A DNA stretch of 31,477 nt from Chara braunii (lineage: Eukaryota; Streptophyta; Charophyceae; Charales; Characeae): the NCBI GenBank assembly GCA_003427395.1, contig BFEA01000121.1, forward strand, positions 907,121-938,597. Reading direction: 5' to 3'. The position numbers were made by a program, and so were the translations under genes. Shown here one piece after another: positions 1 through 10,295 of this stretch; position 1 is the stretch's first letter, and every line of letters begins with the position of its first letter. Under the pieces are notes generated by a model, which was not told where the DNA came from, did no database searches, and worked only from the letters and a program-made list of their open reading frames with translations.

Positions 1-69
<69 letters not shown>
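1..69. repeat. (GA)n microsatellite
   Basis: Uninterrupted GA dinucleotides from the first base of the window. The window begins inside the repeat, so its full length is unknown. A short GATA-rich tail (gatagagatagatag) follows. Confidence 0.97.
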
Positions 70-72
<3 letters not shown>

Positions 73-889
73 TAGAGATAGATAGAACGGTGTTTTCGTT
101 ATAAGTGAAAATGTTTTCATGTGCACTTTTTTTTTTAACTGTAAAATGTTAGAATGAAATGAGGAAATTATAGACGAAATAACGATAAAGCAAAATAAGG
201 AAGAAACAATGTTCATATATCAAAGCTTAGCAATGCAAAGTTGAAGGAATGAGAAAACAATGCTCGTATATGAAAAGTTGAAGGAAAAATTAATGTGACA
301 TTCATGCTCCCGTATTGCTTGTGCTCAAAATATAATACAATGTCAAGTTTTTACCTCGAATGTTTACACTCAGTAAACATGTCAATCTCATCAACAAAAT
401 ATTAACTACGGACTGTAGCTTTAGTTGCACCTCATTGACTTTCCTATCTAACCATGGACAAAATGTCAAATGCTATTCTAAGCCTCATATCAGAAATATT
501 GGCTTGTGTGAAAGTAAATGGAGGGAAGTGACCTCTTGCAAGTAAAGATGCAAAACTTAACATAAAAAAAAACACCACAACTACAAGGATCCTCTTCAGC
601 AGGAATCCCATCTACTGATGTATCAAAGGAGGATGTAGACCCGTCCACATGATATCTTTCGTGAAGATTGTGTCGATGAAACTCCACTTCGAAAAAATCT
701 TCCAAAGGTTCAAGGATTGAAACATAGTCAACACGAGGGAGAGAGTCTATGAGGTGATACGAGTTTGCCATCTTCAGAAAGGAAATGAGGAGGAGGAATG
801 AAAAGGGTTTGAGGAAGAAGGGAGCCATAGCCAAGTGAAGGAGAAAGCATCATCAAGATTGATACTTCAGCACCAAGATACTAGAGGAG
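70..889. other. AT-rich stretch, no supported gene
   Basis: No recognisable gene. The only frame of note is a 114-residue minus-strand frame (490-834) that opens with a hydrophobic stretch (about residues 5-20, rich in F and L), as a signal peptide might, followed by an acidic segment and a Cys pair. I see no family match, no clear splice sites and no repeated copy, so I do not call it as a gene; a first exon cannot be excluded. Confidence 0.4.
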
Positions 890-904
890 GTGAGTGGAAA
901 GAAT

Positions 905-1178
905 GAGAGTATTTTTTTTCTTCTTTTTTTATTTTTTCTTCTTTTTTCTTTTTTTTCTTCTTCTGCTTCTTCTTCTTCTTCTTCTTCTTCTTCCTTCTCT
1001 TCTCCTTCTTCCTCTTCTTTTTCTTCTTCCTCTTCTTTTTCTTCTTTTTCTTCTTTTTCTTTTTCTTCTTCCTCTTCCTCCTCCTCTCCTTTTCTTTCCT
1101 CCCCTTCCTCTTCTCCTACTCCTCCATGCTCCCTTGTTTTCTTTTTTTATTCTTCTTCCTCATCTTCTCTCTCTTCAT
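905..1178. repeat. Polypyrimidine (TTC/TCC)n tract
   Basis: About 270 bases composed almost only of T and C, with TTC and TCC triplets dominating. The long Ser- or Leu/Phe-rich frames across it are products of the base composition and not proteins. Confidence 0.9.
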
Positions 1179-1239
1179 AGACACTTTTCAAAGCTTAGAG
1201 TAGATAATAAGAGAATTTTTAACTAGTAATGGTCTCCCG

Positions 1240-2589
1240 ATGGGCTCATTCTACGCTTTCATGCGAATCGTTATTTTTTATCTTGTGATTTCATGCATGA
1301 GAGCGAATGTCACTCACTCTCCCCTCACTTTTTCTCCATTTCTTCACTTTGTAGCAAATCACAACTTTTGTTTGTGCTCATCCTAGTGTTTTGATGATCT
1401 TCCACTCTTGTTTAGCCCATTCCTCTACTCCCATATGAATCGCCACTTTCTATCTTATGACTCCATGTATGAGAGTGAGTGACCGTCACTTTCTCTCCAT
1501 TTCTTCACCTAGTGGCAAATCGCAACTTTTGTTTGTGATCATCGTAGTGTTTTGATGATCTTCCACTCTTCTTTAGCCCATTCCTGCACTCCCATGTGAA
1601 TCACCACTTTCTATCTTGTGATTTCATGTATGAGAGAGAGTTTCACCCACTCTCCCCTCACTTTCTCTCCATTTCTTCACTTGTGATTTTTGTAGCAAAT
1701 CACTACTTTTGTTTGTGCTCATTTTAGTGTTTTGATGATCTCTTCACTATTGTTTAGTTCATTCCTTCACTCCCATGTGAATCACCACTTTCCATCTTGT
1801 GATTTCATGCATGATCCCCTCACTTTTTCTCCATTTCCTCACTCAGTAGCAAATCGCCACTTTTGTTTTTTCGCATCCTAGTGTTTTGATGATCTTTTAC
1901 TCTTGTTTAGTCCATTCCTTCACTCTCATTTGAATCACCACTTTCGATCTTGTGATTTCATGTATGAACTCACTCTCCCCTCACTTTTTTTCCACTTCTT
2001 CACTTAGTAAGTTAGTAGCAAATCACAACTCTTGTCTGTTCTCATCTTAGTGTTTCTTTTAATCTTTCACTCTTGTTTTGTCCATTCCTCCACTCCCATG
2101 TGAATCGCCACTTTCCATCTTGTGATTTCATGCATAAGAGTGAGTTTCACTCACTCTCCCCTCACTTTTTCTCCACTTCTTCACTTATTAACAAATCGCA
2201 ACTCTTGTTTGTGCTCATCCTAGTGTTTTTATGATCTTTTACTCTTGTTTAGTCAATTCCTTCACTCTCATTTGAATCGCCACTTTTGATCTTGTGATTT
2301 CATGTATGAGAGTGAGTTTAGCTCACTCTCCCCTCACTTTTTCTCCACTTCTTCACTTAGAAAGTTAGTAGCAAATGGCAACTCTTGTTTGTTCTCATCC
2401 TAGTGTTTTTTTTAATCTTTCACTCTTGTTTAGTCCATTCCTCCACTCCCATGTGAATCGCCACTTTCCATCTTGTGATTTCATGCATAAGAGTGAGTTT
2501 CACTCACTCCCCCCTCAGTTTTTTTCCACTTCTTCACTTATTAGCAAATTGCAACTCTTGTTTGTGCTCATCCTAGTGTTTTTATGATC
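1240..2589. repeat. Tandem array, ~170-bp unit, 8 copies
   Basis: The marker tcttgtgatttcatg or a close variant starts at about 1281, 1453, 1614, 1795, 1948, 2118, 2290 and 2471, giving spacings of 153 to 181 bases. Each unit holds a CTCACTTTTTCTCC segment, a GCAAATCRCAACT segment, a CATCCTAGTGTTTT segment and a CCCATGTGAATCGCCACTTT segment. Units differ by short indels and substitutions. The pairs of units with 170/172/181 spacing look most alike, which suggests multi-unit duplication. Confidence 0.92.
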
Positions 2590-2599
2590 CTATTATCTT

Positions 2600-3650
2600 G
2601 CCTTATCCATTTCATACACTTGGTGATAGTCCGATTCATCCTTGGCTGTTCCACTTGTCATATGCATATGTTCTCACTAGTCACACTCTTGCTTTGTGCA
2701 TTTTATACACTTGGTGATAGTCTGATTCATCCTTGGCTGTTCCACTAGTCATATGCATGTGTTTTCACAACTCACACTCTTGCTTTATGTATTTCGTACA
2801 CTTGATGATATTCCGATTCATCCTTGGTTCTTTCGCTAGTCATATGCATGTGTTTTGACTAGTCACACTCTTGCTTTGTACATTTCGTACACTTGGTGAT
2901 AGTTTGATTCATCCTTAGCTGTTCCACTAGTTATATGCATGTGTTCTCACTAGTCACACTCTTGCTTTGTCCATTTCATACATTTGGTGATAATCCGGTT
3001 CATCCTTGGCTGTTCCGCTAGTCATATGCATGTGTTCTCACTACTCATACTCTTGCTTTGTCCATTTCATACACTTGGTCATATTCTGATTCATCCTTGG
3101 CTCTTCCACTAGTCACATGCATGTGTTCTCACTAGGCAGACTCTTGCTTTGTCAATTCCATACACTTGGTGATAGTCCGATTCATCCTTGGCTCTTCCAC
3201 TAGTCATATGCATGTGTTCTCACTAGTCACACTCTTGCTTTGCCTATTTCATACACTTGGTGAGTGTTTGGTTCATCCTTGTCTGTTCCCTTAGTCATAT
3301 GAATGTGTTCTCACCAGTCGCACTCTTGCTTTGTCCATTTCATACACTTGGTGATAGTCTGATTCATCCGTGGCTGTTCCACTAGTCATATGCATGTGTT
3401 CTTACTAGTTACATTCTTGCTTTGTCCATTTCATACACTTGGTGATAGTCTGGTTCATCCTTGACTCTCCTACTAGTCATATGCATGTGTTCTCACTATT
3501 CGCACTCTTGCTTTATCCATTTCATACACTTTGCGATAGTCCGATTCATTTGTGGCTATTCCAGTAGTCATATGCATGTGTCACACTCTTGCTTTGTCCA
3601 TTTCATACACTTGGTGAGAGTCTGATTCATCCGTGGTTAATCGACTTGAC
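2600..3650. repeat. 91-bp satellite array, 12 copies
   Basis: The marker TACACTTGGTGAT or a close variant occurs at 2615, 2706, 2797, 2888, 2979, 3070, 3161, 3252, 3343, 3434, 3525 and 3606. Spacing is exactly 91 bases every time except the last (81). That unit lacks a 10-base segment between the ATGCATGTG block and the CACTCTTGCTTTG block. Each unit contains CATATGCATGTG. The array abuts the ~170-bp array without an obvious spacer and shares no clear unit sequence with it. Confidence 0.96.
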
Positions 3651-3669
3651 ATACACATGGCCTAGCGAG

Positions 3670-4190
3670 ACCCCCCCGTGTTCTAATCGAACACGGTAAA
3701 TAGAAGGTAAGAAAAAAAACCGTTTTCTCTACTCGGACTATTGTTGCTGTTGTTACTGGGCATAACAATCTTGCTGCTGATGATGATGACTGACCAAGTC
3801 TCATATTGTGGCTGCTGCCACTGAAAAACCAATGGCCAACCCCCGGAGCACGGACCGGTCCAAAAATGGGACAAAGGGGTCAATGCGACCAGGCGGCACT
3901 TTGGCCAAGTTCCATCAAACCCGGGATATGAGGGTTGGGACTTCTCATACCTCATATCCTGGGCGTAAACAGATGAACTGCAGAACCTGCCGGTCATCTG
4001 AGTCCATTTTCCTCCAAAAACGAAAAATGGACTTCACTGAAATGTTCACCTTGAGGCCCGGACGTCCCCCGAAAACGGCAAGTGGGGACAAACGATGACA
4101 GAATCCGACCAAACTTAGTGGCGCGCTTCCGTAGGACACAGACAGAGAGCCCACCGAATTAGGACTAATTCTGACATCGTTTGTGTAAGG
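3670..4190. repeat. Cluster of four inverted repeats
   Basis: Four separate stem-forming repeats lie within about 510 bases. 3676-3696: perfect 8-bp arms CCGTGTTC/GAACACGG, 5-nt loop. 3921-3933 with 3950-3962: 13-bp arms, one mismatch. 4001-4010 with 4024-4033: perfect 10-bp arms AGTCCATTTT/AAAATGGACT. 4088-4104 with 4168-4184: 17-bp arms, one mismatch. No convincing coding frame is present. The outer ends do not form a clear terminal inverted repeat, so a MITE is possible but not shown. Confidence 0.7.
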
Positions 4191-4437
4191 ACATGCAAGT
4201 CTGTGTTTTTCGGTTCTCCCCCCTTAGGCAAAAATGACAAAATGTACAAAATCTGCAAAATCTACAGATCTCCAAATCTGCAAAGACTGCGTTTTCTTAA
4301 ATTTGCGTTCTCTGCAAGCCTGTGCTTTCTGCATATCTGCTGTAGGACTAGTGTTGCAAGTCCGAAGTCCTTTGCAAGTCTGGGATAAGGGAGAAACTTA
4401 GGAAGACAAAGTCGGACGCTTAACGTAGGATGAAGTA
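4191..4437. other. Spacer, no gene
   Basis: Holds short repeated AAATCTGCAAA and TTGCAAGTC words (about 4250-4385) but no convincing coding frame or RNA gene. Confidence 0.5.
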
Positions 4438-5235
4438 TCGGACACATCTCATCATCTTCATATTCCATCTTCTTCACCCATCCACCATAGCTAGCCGCCT
4501 CGCACCATTTTCCTCCTCCATCTCCTTCATCCATCCACCATAGCCGAAACACATCCCATCATCTTCATCCTCCATCTTCTTCACCCATCCACCATAACAA
4601 ACCGCCTCACACCATCTTCCTCCTCTGCCTTCTTCACCTATCCACCATAGGCAACCACCTCTCACCATCTTCATCCTCCATCTTCTCCACCCATCCACCA
4701 TAGCCGAACCACATCCCATCACCTTCATCCTCCATCTTCTTCACCCATCCACCATAGTGAACCGCCTCACACCATCTTCCTCCTCCGCCTTCTTCACCCA
4801 TCCACCATAGTCAACCACCTCTCATCATCTTCATCCTCCATCTTCTCCACCCATCTGCCATAGCCAAGCACCTCACACCATCTTCCTCCTCCATCTTCTT
4901 CACCCATTCACCATAACCAACCACCTCACATCATCTCCCTCCTCCATTTTCTTCATGCATCCATCATAGTCGAACCGCATCCCATTATCTTTATCCTCCA
5001 TCTTCTTCACCCATCCACCATAGCCAACCGCCTCACACCATCTTCCTCCTCCATCTTCTTCATCCATCCACCATAGTCAACCACCTCACGCCGACTTCCT
5101 CCTCCATCTTCTTCACCCATCCGCCGTAGCCAACCACCTCACACCATCTCCCTCCTCCATCTTTCTCACCCATCCGTCCCAGTGAACCACCTCACACCAT
5201 CTTCCTCCTCCATCTTCCTCAACCATCCGCCATAT
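4438..5235. repeat. 53/54-bp minisatellite with 160-bp higher-order unit
   Basis: The unit ends CATCCACCATAG. The final G of successive units falls at 4490, 4543, 4597, 4650, 4703, 4757, 4810, 4863, 4916, 4969, 5023, 5076, 5129, 5182 and 5235: fifteen units of 53 or 54 bases. The 54-base units carry a CCGAA.C..CATCCCAT variant. At 4543-4863 three unit types (54+53+53) repeat as a 160-base block, twice in succession. Long frames across the array exist because 54 is a multiple of 3; they are not treated as genes. Confidence 0.93.
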
Positions 5236-5378
5236 ACAGCCGCCTCGCACCCCCTTCCGCCTTCATCTTGTTCACCAACCAAAGGCCATGACCAAAGGGT
5301 CCCGAAGAAGCAAGGTATAGAAACAGAACCTCCGGTAGGACGATGGGACTAGTAGGGGACAAGTTGATTAGGAGTAGG

Positions 5379-5380
<2 letters not shown>

Positions 5381-5468
<88 letters not shown>
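5381..5468. repeat. Compound (CT)15(CA)29 microsatellite
   Basis: CT dinucleotides from 5381 to 5410 change directly to CA dinucleotides from 5411 to 5468, uninterrupted. Confidence 0.97.
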
Positions 5469-5469
<1 letters not shown>

Positions 5470-6250
5470 CCCCTATCATCTTTCTTCTCCTCTCTGTTGC
5501 CTCCTCTTCTTCTTCCTTCACCGCCGCCTCCACCTCCCCGTCGTCATCCTTCTCCCACATTCTAAAAACTTGACCTTACATCCTCCCCCTCTCCCCTCTT
5601 TGCATATAACTAACCCTTCCCCCCACTCACTTGTTACATTGTCAGGGAACGGACGGTGAAAGAAAGTTGTCCTCACTTGGTGGAGAAAGTGGGCAAGGGG
5701 AGGGTTGTCGGTCCCTTGTGCCGCCAAGAAGGAAAGGAAAAGACACTTGAGAAATGGAAGGAGGCAAGATCGAAAAAAGACTAGGAAGAGTTGGTACTTA
5801 AAGCAAGGTTAGTTGACTCAACCATTACCCCGACTGCATGACTAAGAGAAGAGGTTGGCCTGGACTGAGGAAGGAAAAGGAAAGCACAAAGGGCTAAGAA
5901 AAAGTGAACTTAGGCTTGTGGGAGGGATTATGTCTTGACCCCACGTGGGGGATACTTTGCATAAATTGGGTTAATTGTGCAAGTAGCCTAAGGAGTCATT
6001 GAGCGGGAATGGGTCATGGGGATGCCGGGCGGGAAAGAGAAAGTGAGACTGAGGTCAAACGGGTTGTGGACTTAACCTTTGCTCTTGAATAATTTTTTAA
6101 GCATGTTTGTGCAAAGCAAAGTCGGCTATAGCAAATTGCAACGACATGAGGTGGCCAAGAAGGCCGCCTAGATTAAAAATGAAAAATTTGGGCGTGCATG
6201 CGGGATGGGGCCCCAAAAAGATATGAGGTACTGCACACTCACTCTACACG
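5469..6250. other. Unassigned spacer before the LTR-like copy
   Basis: The first ~150 bases are pyrimidine-rich and the next ~400 purine-rich. No coding frame with family features was found. The boundary with the LTR-like copy at 6251 is set by where similarity to the copy at 20298 stops; about 10 further bases (ACTCTACAC) to its left are also shared. Confidence 0.5.
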
Positions 6251-7416
6251 TGAATGTGTTCCAAAAGCCTAACGGAAAAATGAGATGCCAGAGGGTTTCC
6301 CAGAGGGAGAACCTACGAGCAATTTGTACATCTGATAGTCATCCATGGTGGTAGGTGCACGACAAGGGACTGTCCCACTCCTCGCCACTTAGACCTACCC
6401 ACTGAGTGACAGTTGACTCTCCAAGGACTACAAAATCCCTTTAGGACCCTGTCAACTATGGTCCTTAACTTAGATCTATTACTAAAGTTGTCAGTATAAG
6501 ACCTTACTGTTAATCCGGAGACATTTAAGGAGATCCCCCGTAACTCCGCAGGAATTGTTTAACGTCGCAAACAGGATGACGCGATCAGCAAGTCCTCTCA
6601 AGACTTAGACAACTAGTTCTGCAGCCGACAACTCGGATTTCGGGCCAACCACGGCTGATTGAGTAGCCCGCCGGTCTGTACCAGTCCTTGGGCGGGTTGA
6701 GTCCCCTAGGGCATGTCAATCATTAGACATGGACAACTTCCCTTCTCAGCCTGTGTGGGTTTCGTCAACACAACTATATGATCGCATACACGGAGTTCTT
6801 ATCACCTGGACATAAGAGACTCAATAAGGAAAAAAGAGACAGACAGACTCAGCAAGTACCATGGGGTGAGTGCACTCCATAGGGTGAGGGGACAGGCTGA
6901 AGGCTTCGCGAGAGTATACCAACTCCATCTTGGTCAAATTCGGGGTCAACAGCTTCGTTCAATGCTATCAAAGCTGGTCAACGCTGGTTAACTTTCCGGT
7001 TAGCGCCTTGGTCAATGTTGATCAATACCTCAGTCAACGCCAGGTAACCCCGATCAACACCTCGGTCAACGCAAAGGTCAACTCTGGTCAACGCCTCAGT
7101 CAACACCTTAATCAACACCGGTCAACTCCCCGGTCAACGCTTTGGTCAACGCTGAGCTCGGCTATGGCTGCCAACCCTTTCTCTCCCACCAACCTTCGCT
7201 CCCCTTCTTCTTTCCCCTTCCTACTTCCTTCTTTTCACCTCGACTATGAGTTCTCTCGTCTTCCTCTTCTCTTCTTTCTTCTTCACTTCCTTTCTTCCTC
7301 GCTTGATCTTCTTCTCGCTCTTAGTATCCTCCTTCGTTTTTCTTCCCGTGTCCGAGATCGACGTTTGTGACCGCCACCTTCTTCCTTGAACCGCACAACC
7401 AATCTTGTATCTCTCA
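6251..7416 (-). mobile_element. LTR-like copy B, segment 1
   Basis: Matches 20298-21442 along its whole length with scattered substitutions, starting at TGAATGTGTTCC. On the minus strand this is the last part of the LTR downstream of element 1 pol. Similarity stops at 7416, in the phrase CAATCTTGTATCTCTC, just where copy A enters its (CT)n run, and resumes at about 10205. The 5-prime and 3-prime limits TG...CA are inferred. No primer binding site was found to confirm them. Confidence 0.8.
6930..7160 (-). promoter_or_regulatory. GGTCAA (TTGACC) array in copy B
   Basis: Ten GGTCAA hexamers, plus decayed forms such as GATCAA, GGTTAA and AGTCAA, are spaced about every 10-25 bases. Read on the element sense strand they are TTGACC, the core of the plant W-box bound by WRKY factors. 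The array is shared with copy A. A regulatory function is inferred from motif density alone. Confidence 0.45.
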
Positions 7417-7703
7417 ATGGCAGCATGCCGACTCCATCGCTTTTGGTTGGGAGAGACCGGCTAGAGGGTGAAAACTGTTCACGACTGGACTTCTCATCCC
7501 TTCCAATGTTCGATTGAATGATGAAGCCGCACTTGAAGATCTAAGTCCATCTCCTGAATGGAGTGTCAATGCAGGGGACAAAAGCGATGAGTGCACGTCA
7601 TAGGTCTTGTGAGTCTGCCCGATACGTGAGCGAAAAGGGTTTTTTAAAATGCCTGTTCGGACATGGTTCGTTGTGATAGGACATCATCGCAGACTTTGTG
7701 TAT

Positions 7704-7710
7704 TATAAAA
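7704..7710 (+). promoter_or_regulatory. Candidate TATA box
   Basis: TATAAAA at 7704-7710 lies about 230 bases upstream of the open stretch beginning at 7936. A possible splice donor GTGAGT at 7609 would put it inside an intron instead, so this is only a candidate. Confidence 0.25.
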
Positions 7711-7935
7711 AGACGAAGCCTAGAAGGCAGGCTGAGCATATTCTTTTTGAACTAAGTGAATTGCGACGATTTCGGCAGTAGGACAAAGAATTTGTCTACG
7801 ATCTTGGGATGTTTTTTATAAGATGGTTGGGTGATGGTTAAGCAATTTCAGACGTTTAGTTCATGGTGGATGCGATTGTTATACTTTTCAACAATTCATT
7901 TTCGATACTTGTTTTGCATGTCATTTCTTTTGTAG

Positions 7936-8870
7936 GGAGTGCGACAGGAGCCATGGCCCATTGGCATGATATTTCGTATCCCATTCACCCTTGTGCATGC
8001 GGATTGAGTGGTGCGGGTGACAATACTGAAATTCTTGAGCCGATGACAACGGAGTTTGAAAACGACCCGTGGATGAGTGTTGTCCCCTTTTTGGACAAGC
8101 CTCTCGATGCGTGGTCCGAGGCAGAATGGGATAGAGTGATCTTGGCAAGGAAATGTCCATGGCATAAGGAGTACAAGTTTGCTTTTGCGTTAGAGTGAGG
8201 GAGCCTAATCAAAGTACCTTATTATACCGTTGGCGTCAGGCAACTTCCGTCCCTGTGCGCCACACTCATGCACGAAGAGAATAAGCGGTTTTACCTTCGC
8301 TTGGAGAACGTCATGATGTCACCTCGTGTGTGGTCTGCGGACTTGATACAAAAGTTATTGGACTGTGCATCCTACAATCCGTTTTTGGAACTATATCTGT
8401 TTTGTGGTGTCGACATACGACTACAGGATGTGTCGTATTGTTGCATACGGTTGTCTTTGGTCGGTTCCGACTTCTGCAAAATGTTGTGTGTGGCATGTTC
8501 GAACCGAAAACGGATTTTGGTAAACGCTGCAGTGCTAGTTTCTTGCAACGAGCTTATAAACCGTGGTCGCAAAATGAGGAATCTGCACCTTCTCTACGAG
8601 AACGGACAGTCCGATTTGGAGATTGTCAGTCAAATTGATCAGGTTGACACGTGGCATGAGGTAGAGCAAGTGGCATTTTGTGTGTGTGACTCCATCAGTA
8701 AGTCCTTGGCAGGTGTTGGTAGATTTGTAAGGATGAAATACATTTCGGTATTCTCGAATGTGGCGACGAAGGGACAACCACAAACCTTTGCTTTCGGGTC
8801 GTCAATGAATGCTGCACGGGTTTGGTTCTCACGGGACGCGGGGACGCTTGCAGATGCTTTAAATTTGTAA
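7936..8870 (+). pseudogene. Unrecognised frame in insertion 1, one in-frame stop
   Basis: A single plus-strand frame runs from about 7863 to 8870, broken only by a TGA at 8196-8198. The two parts are in the same frame, so they are probably one gene. A polypyrimidine stretch ending TTTCTTTTGTAG (AG at 7934-7935) looks like a splice acceptor, so the coding part may start at 7936; the first internal Met is MAHWHD. A 45-base stretch, 8195-8239, starts GTGAGG, ends CGTCAG, contains the stop and keeps frame. It could be a very short intron; otherwise the TGA is a nonsense mutation. The product of ~310 residues has an early CAC motif, a Trp-rich acidic segment (DAWSEAEWDRV) and a later Cys-rich part (YCC, CKMLCVAC). 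I recognise no family. It ends at TAA 8868-8870, before an AT-rich tail. Confidence 0.45.
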
Positions 8871-9049
8871 ATGATAGCATTTTAGAAAAATTAGATTACG
8901 GAGGCTCGTGACATTTAATTTAGATGTAGTCCAATCTTGAGTTAGTTCGTAGCATTTAATTCAAACGTAGTTCGATTTTGCGTTCACGATTTTTCGCACG
9001 TCTGCATATAATTTTTGACTTTTAATTTTTCATGATTATGATATTTCTT
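8871..9049. other. AT-rich 3-prime flank of the orphan frame
   Basis: AT-rich, with a short internal similarity (CATTTAATTYARAYGTAGTYCRAT at about 8911 and 8948). No clear gene or polyadenylation element is assigned. Confidence 0.4.
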
Positions 9050-10030
9050 GAAGCGCGACGGAATCCAATGGTGTTCATACAATGTCCTGTCAGTTTATGA
9101 TAATATGTCGAAGTGCGATTGCATTGACGCTTCGATTGACTTTCAATTTTTGCTTGACAGAATGTCATGATACGTAAAATACGTCTGACTCAATGCTCAA
9201 TGATATACAAAATTAATCGAAGTGTGATGCAGAATCTGAGGTCATTCACAACCTTTTCGTTCAGTGTCTCATTATGTGTACTTTTCAAGTGAATTTCAAT
9301 GTATGACATTGACATGTCACTTACGTCTTTTAAGTAACATAAATTATCGAAGTGCGATGAAATCCATACTTCAACCATCTCGTTTACTGTGTGATTGCCT
9401 TTGCTCTTCGATTGCGTTCTAATTTATGCAAGTCACACCAGTTATGTTTTTTAAGTTATATAAAGTATTGAAGTGCGATGTAATTCATACTTAAACCATC
9501 TCATTTGTTGTGTGATTGTCTTAAAGTTATTCTTCGATTGAATTATAGACCAGTTACGTCTGTTAAGTTACATAAATTATCGAAGTGCGATGAAATTCAT
9601 ACTTAAACCATCTCGTTTACCGTGTAATTGCCTTACAGTTACTTTTCGATTGAATTGAACTTCCAATTTATGCAACTCACAATTTCATGGAAAATAGGTC
9701 CGACTCAATGCCCACACAAAATTGATCAAGGTGTGAACATTGTTGTTCAGTGTCTCATTGCATTGAGTGTAACAGTTGAACTTCCCTTGAGTTTCAATTT
9801 CTGATAACTCCATGTCAATTACCATAACGACTTTTAAGTTACAAAATTTTTGGAAGTGCAATGAAATCCACACTCAAACCATCATGTTCAGTACGTGATT
9901 GCCTTGAATCTTCAATTCAGTGAGTTTCTATTTCTAACAACTCCATGTTCATTACCGTAACGACTTTCAAGTTAAAAAATTTATGGACGTGCAATGAAAT
10001 TCACACTTACACCATCACGTTCAGTACGTG
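9050..10030. repeat. Diverged tandem array, ~110-145 bp unit
   Basis: The word GAAGTGCGATG and variants occur near 9050, 9110, 9219, 9349, 9470, 9582, 9728, 9853 and 9986. Each is followed by an AAATYCATACTTAAACCATC-like block, then a GTGTGATTGCCTT block and a CTTCGATTGAATT block. Spacing is irregular (109 to 146 after the first). The best-preserved units are 9349, 9470 and 9582. It sits between the orphan frame and the right end of insertion 1, where subterminal repeats of a DNA transposon would lie. Confidence 0.8.
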
Positions 10031-10204
10031 ATTGCCTTGAATCTTCAGTTCAGTTTCAATTTATGGTCTGTCAATTGCATTCTTCGGGTTGACTACCCGT
10101 ATCCTAAGTTTCATTCAAGTCCACAATATGGTGATTTTAACATCAAATTAATAGCTTCCGAGTACCAGTTTAAAATATAATGTCCTGTTTTAAAAAATAA
10201 CATG

Positions 10205-10231
10205 TTTCTCTCTCTCTTTGTCTTCGTCTCC

Positions 10232-10295
<64 letters not shown>

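Larger units (their letters stand above)
7417..10204 (+). mobile_element. Insertion 1 in LTR-like copy B
   Basis: About 2.8 kb absent from the matching position of copy A, which passes directly from CCAATCTTGTAT into its (CT)n run. The insertion lies in or next to a CT microsatellite, so any target duplication is masked. The left edge reads CTCTC/AATGGCAGC and the right edge TAACATG/TTTCTCTC. I found no terminal inverted repeat and no Helitron-like ending. It carries one unrecognised reading frame (7936-8870) followed by a diverged tandem array (9050-10030). Class unknown. Confidence 0.65.

Noticed and set aside
894-1226. Long Ser-rich and Leu/Phe-rich frames
   Set aside because: They are translations of a polypyrimidine tract in different frames and carry no protein signature.
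4262-4728. Gly/Trp/Met-rich repetitive frames on the minus strand
   Set aside because: They follow the 53/54-bp minisatellite; frame persistence is due to unit length near a multiple of three.
1-5470. CRISPR-like array
   Set aside because: Repeats are contiguous or long tandem units without unique spacers, and the context is eukaryotic.
5219-5573. Frames with poly-Cys-Val, Thr-His and Arg-Glu runs
   Set aside because: They come from the (CT)n(CA)n microsatellite.
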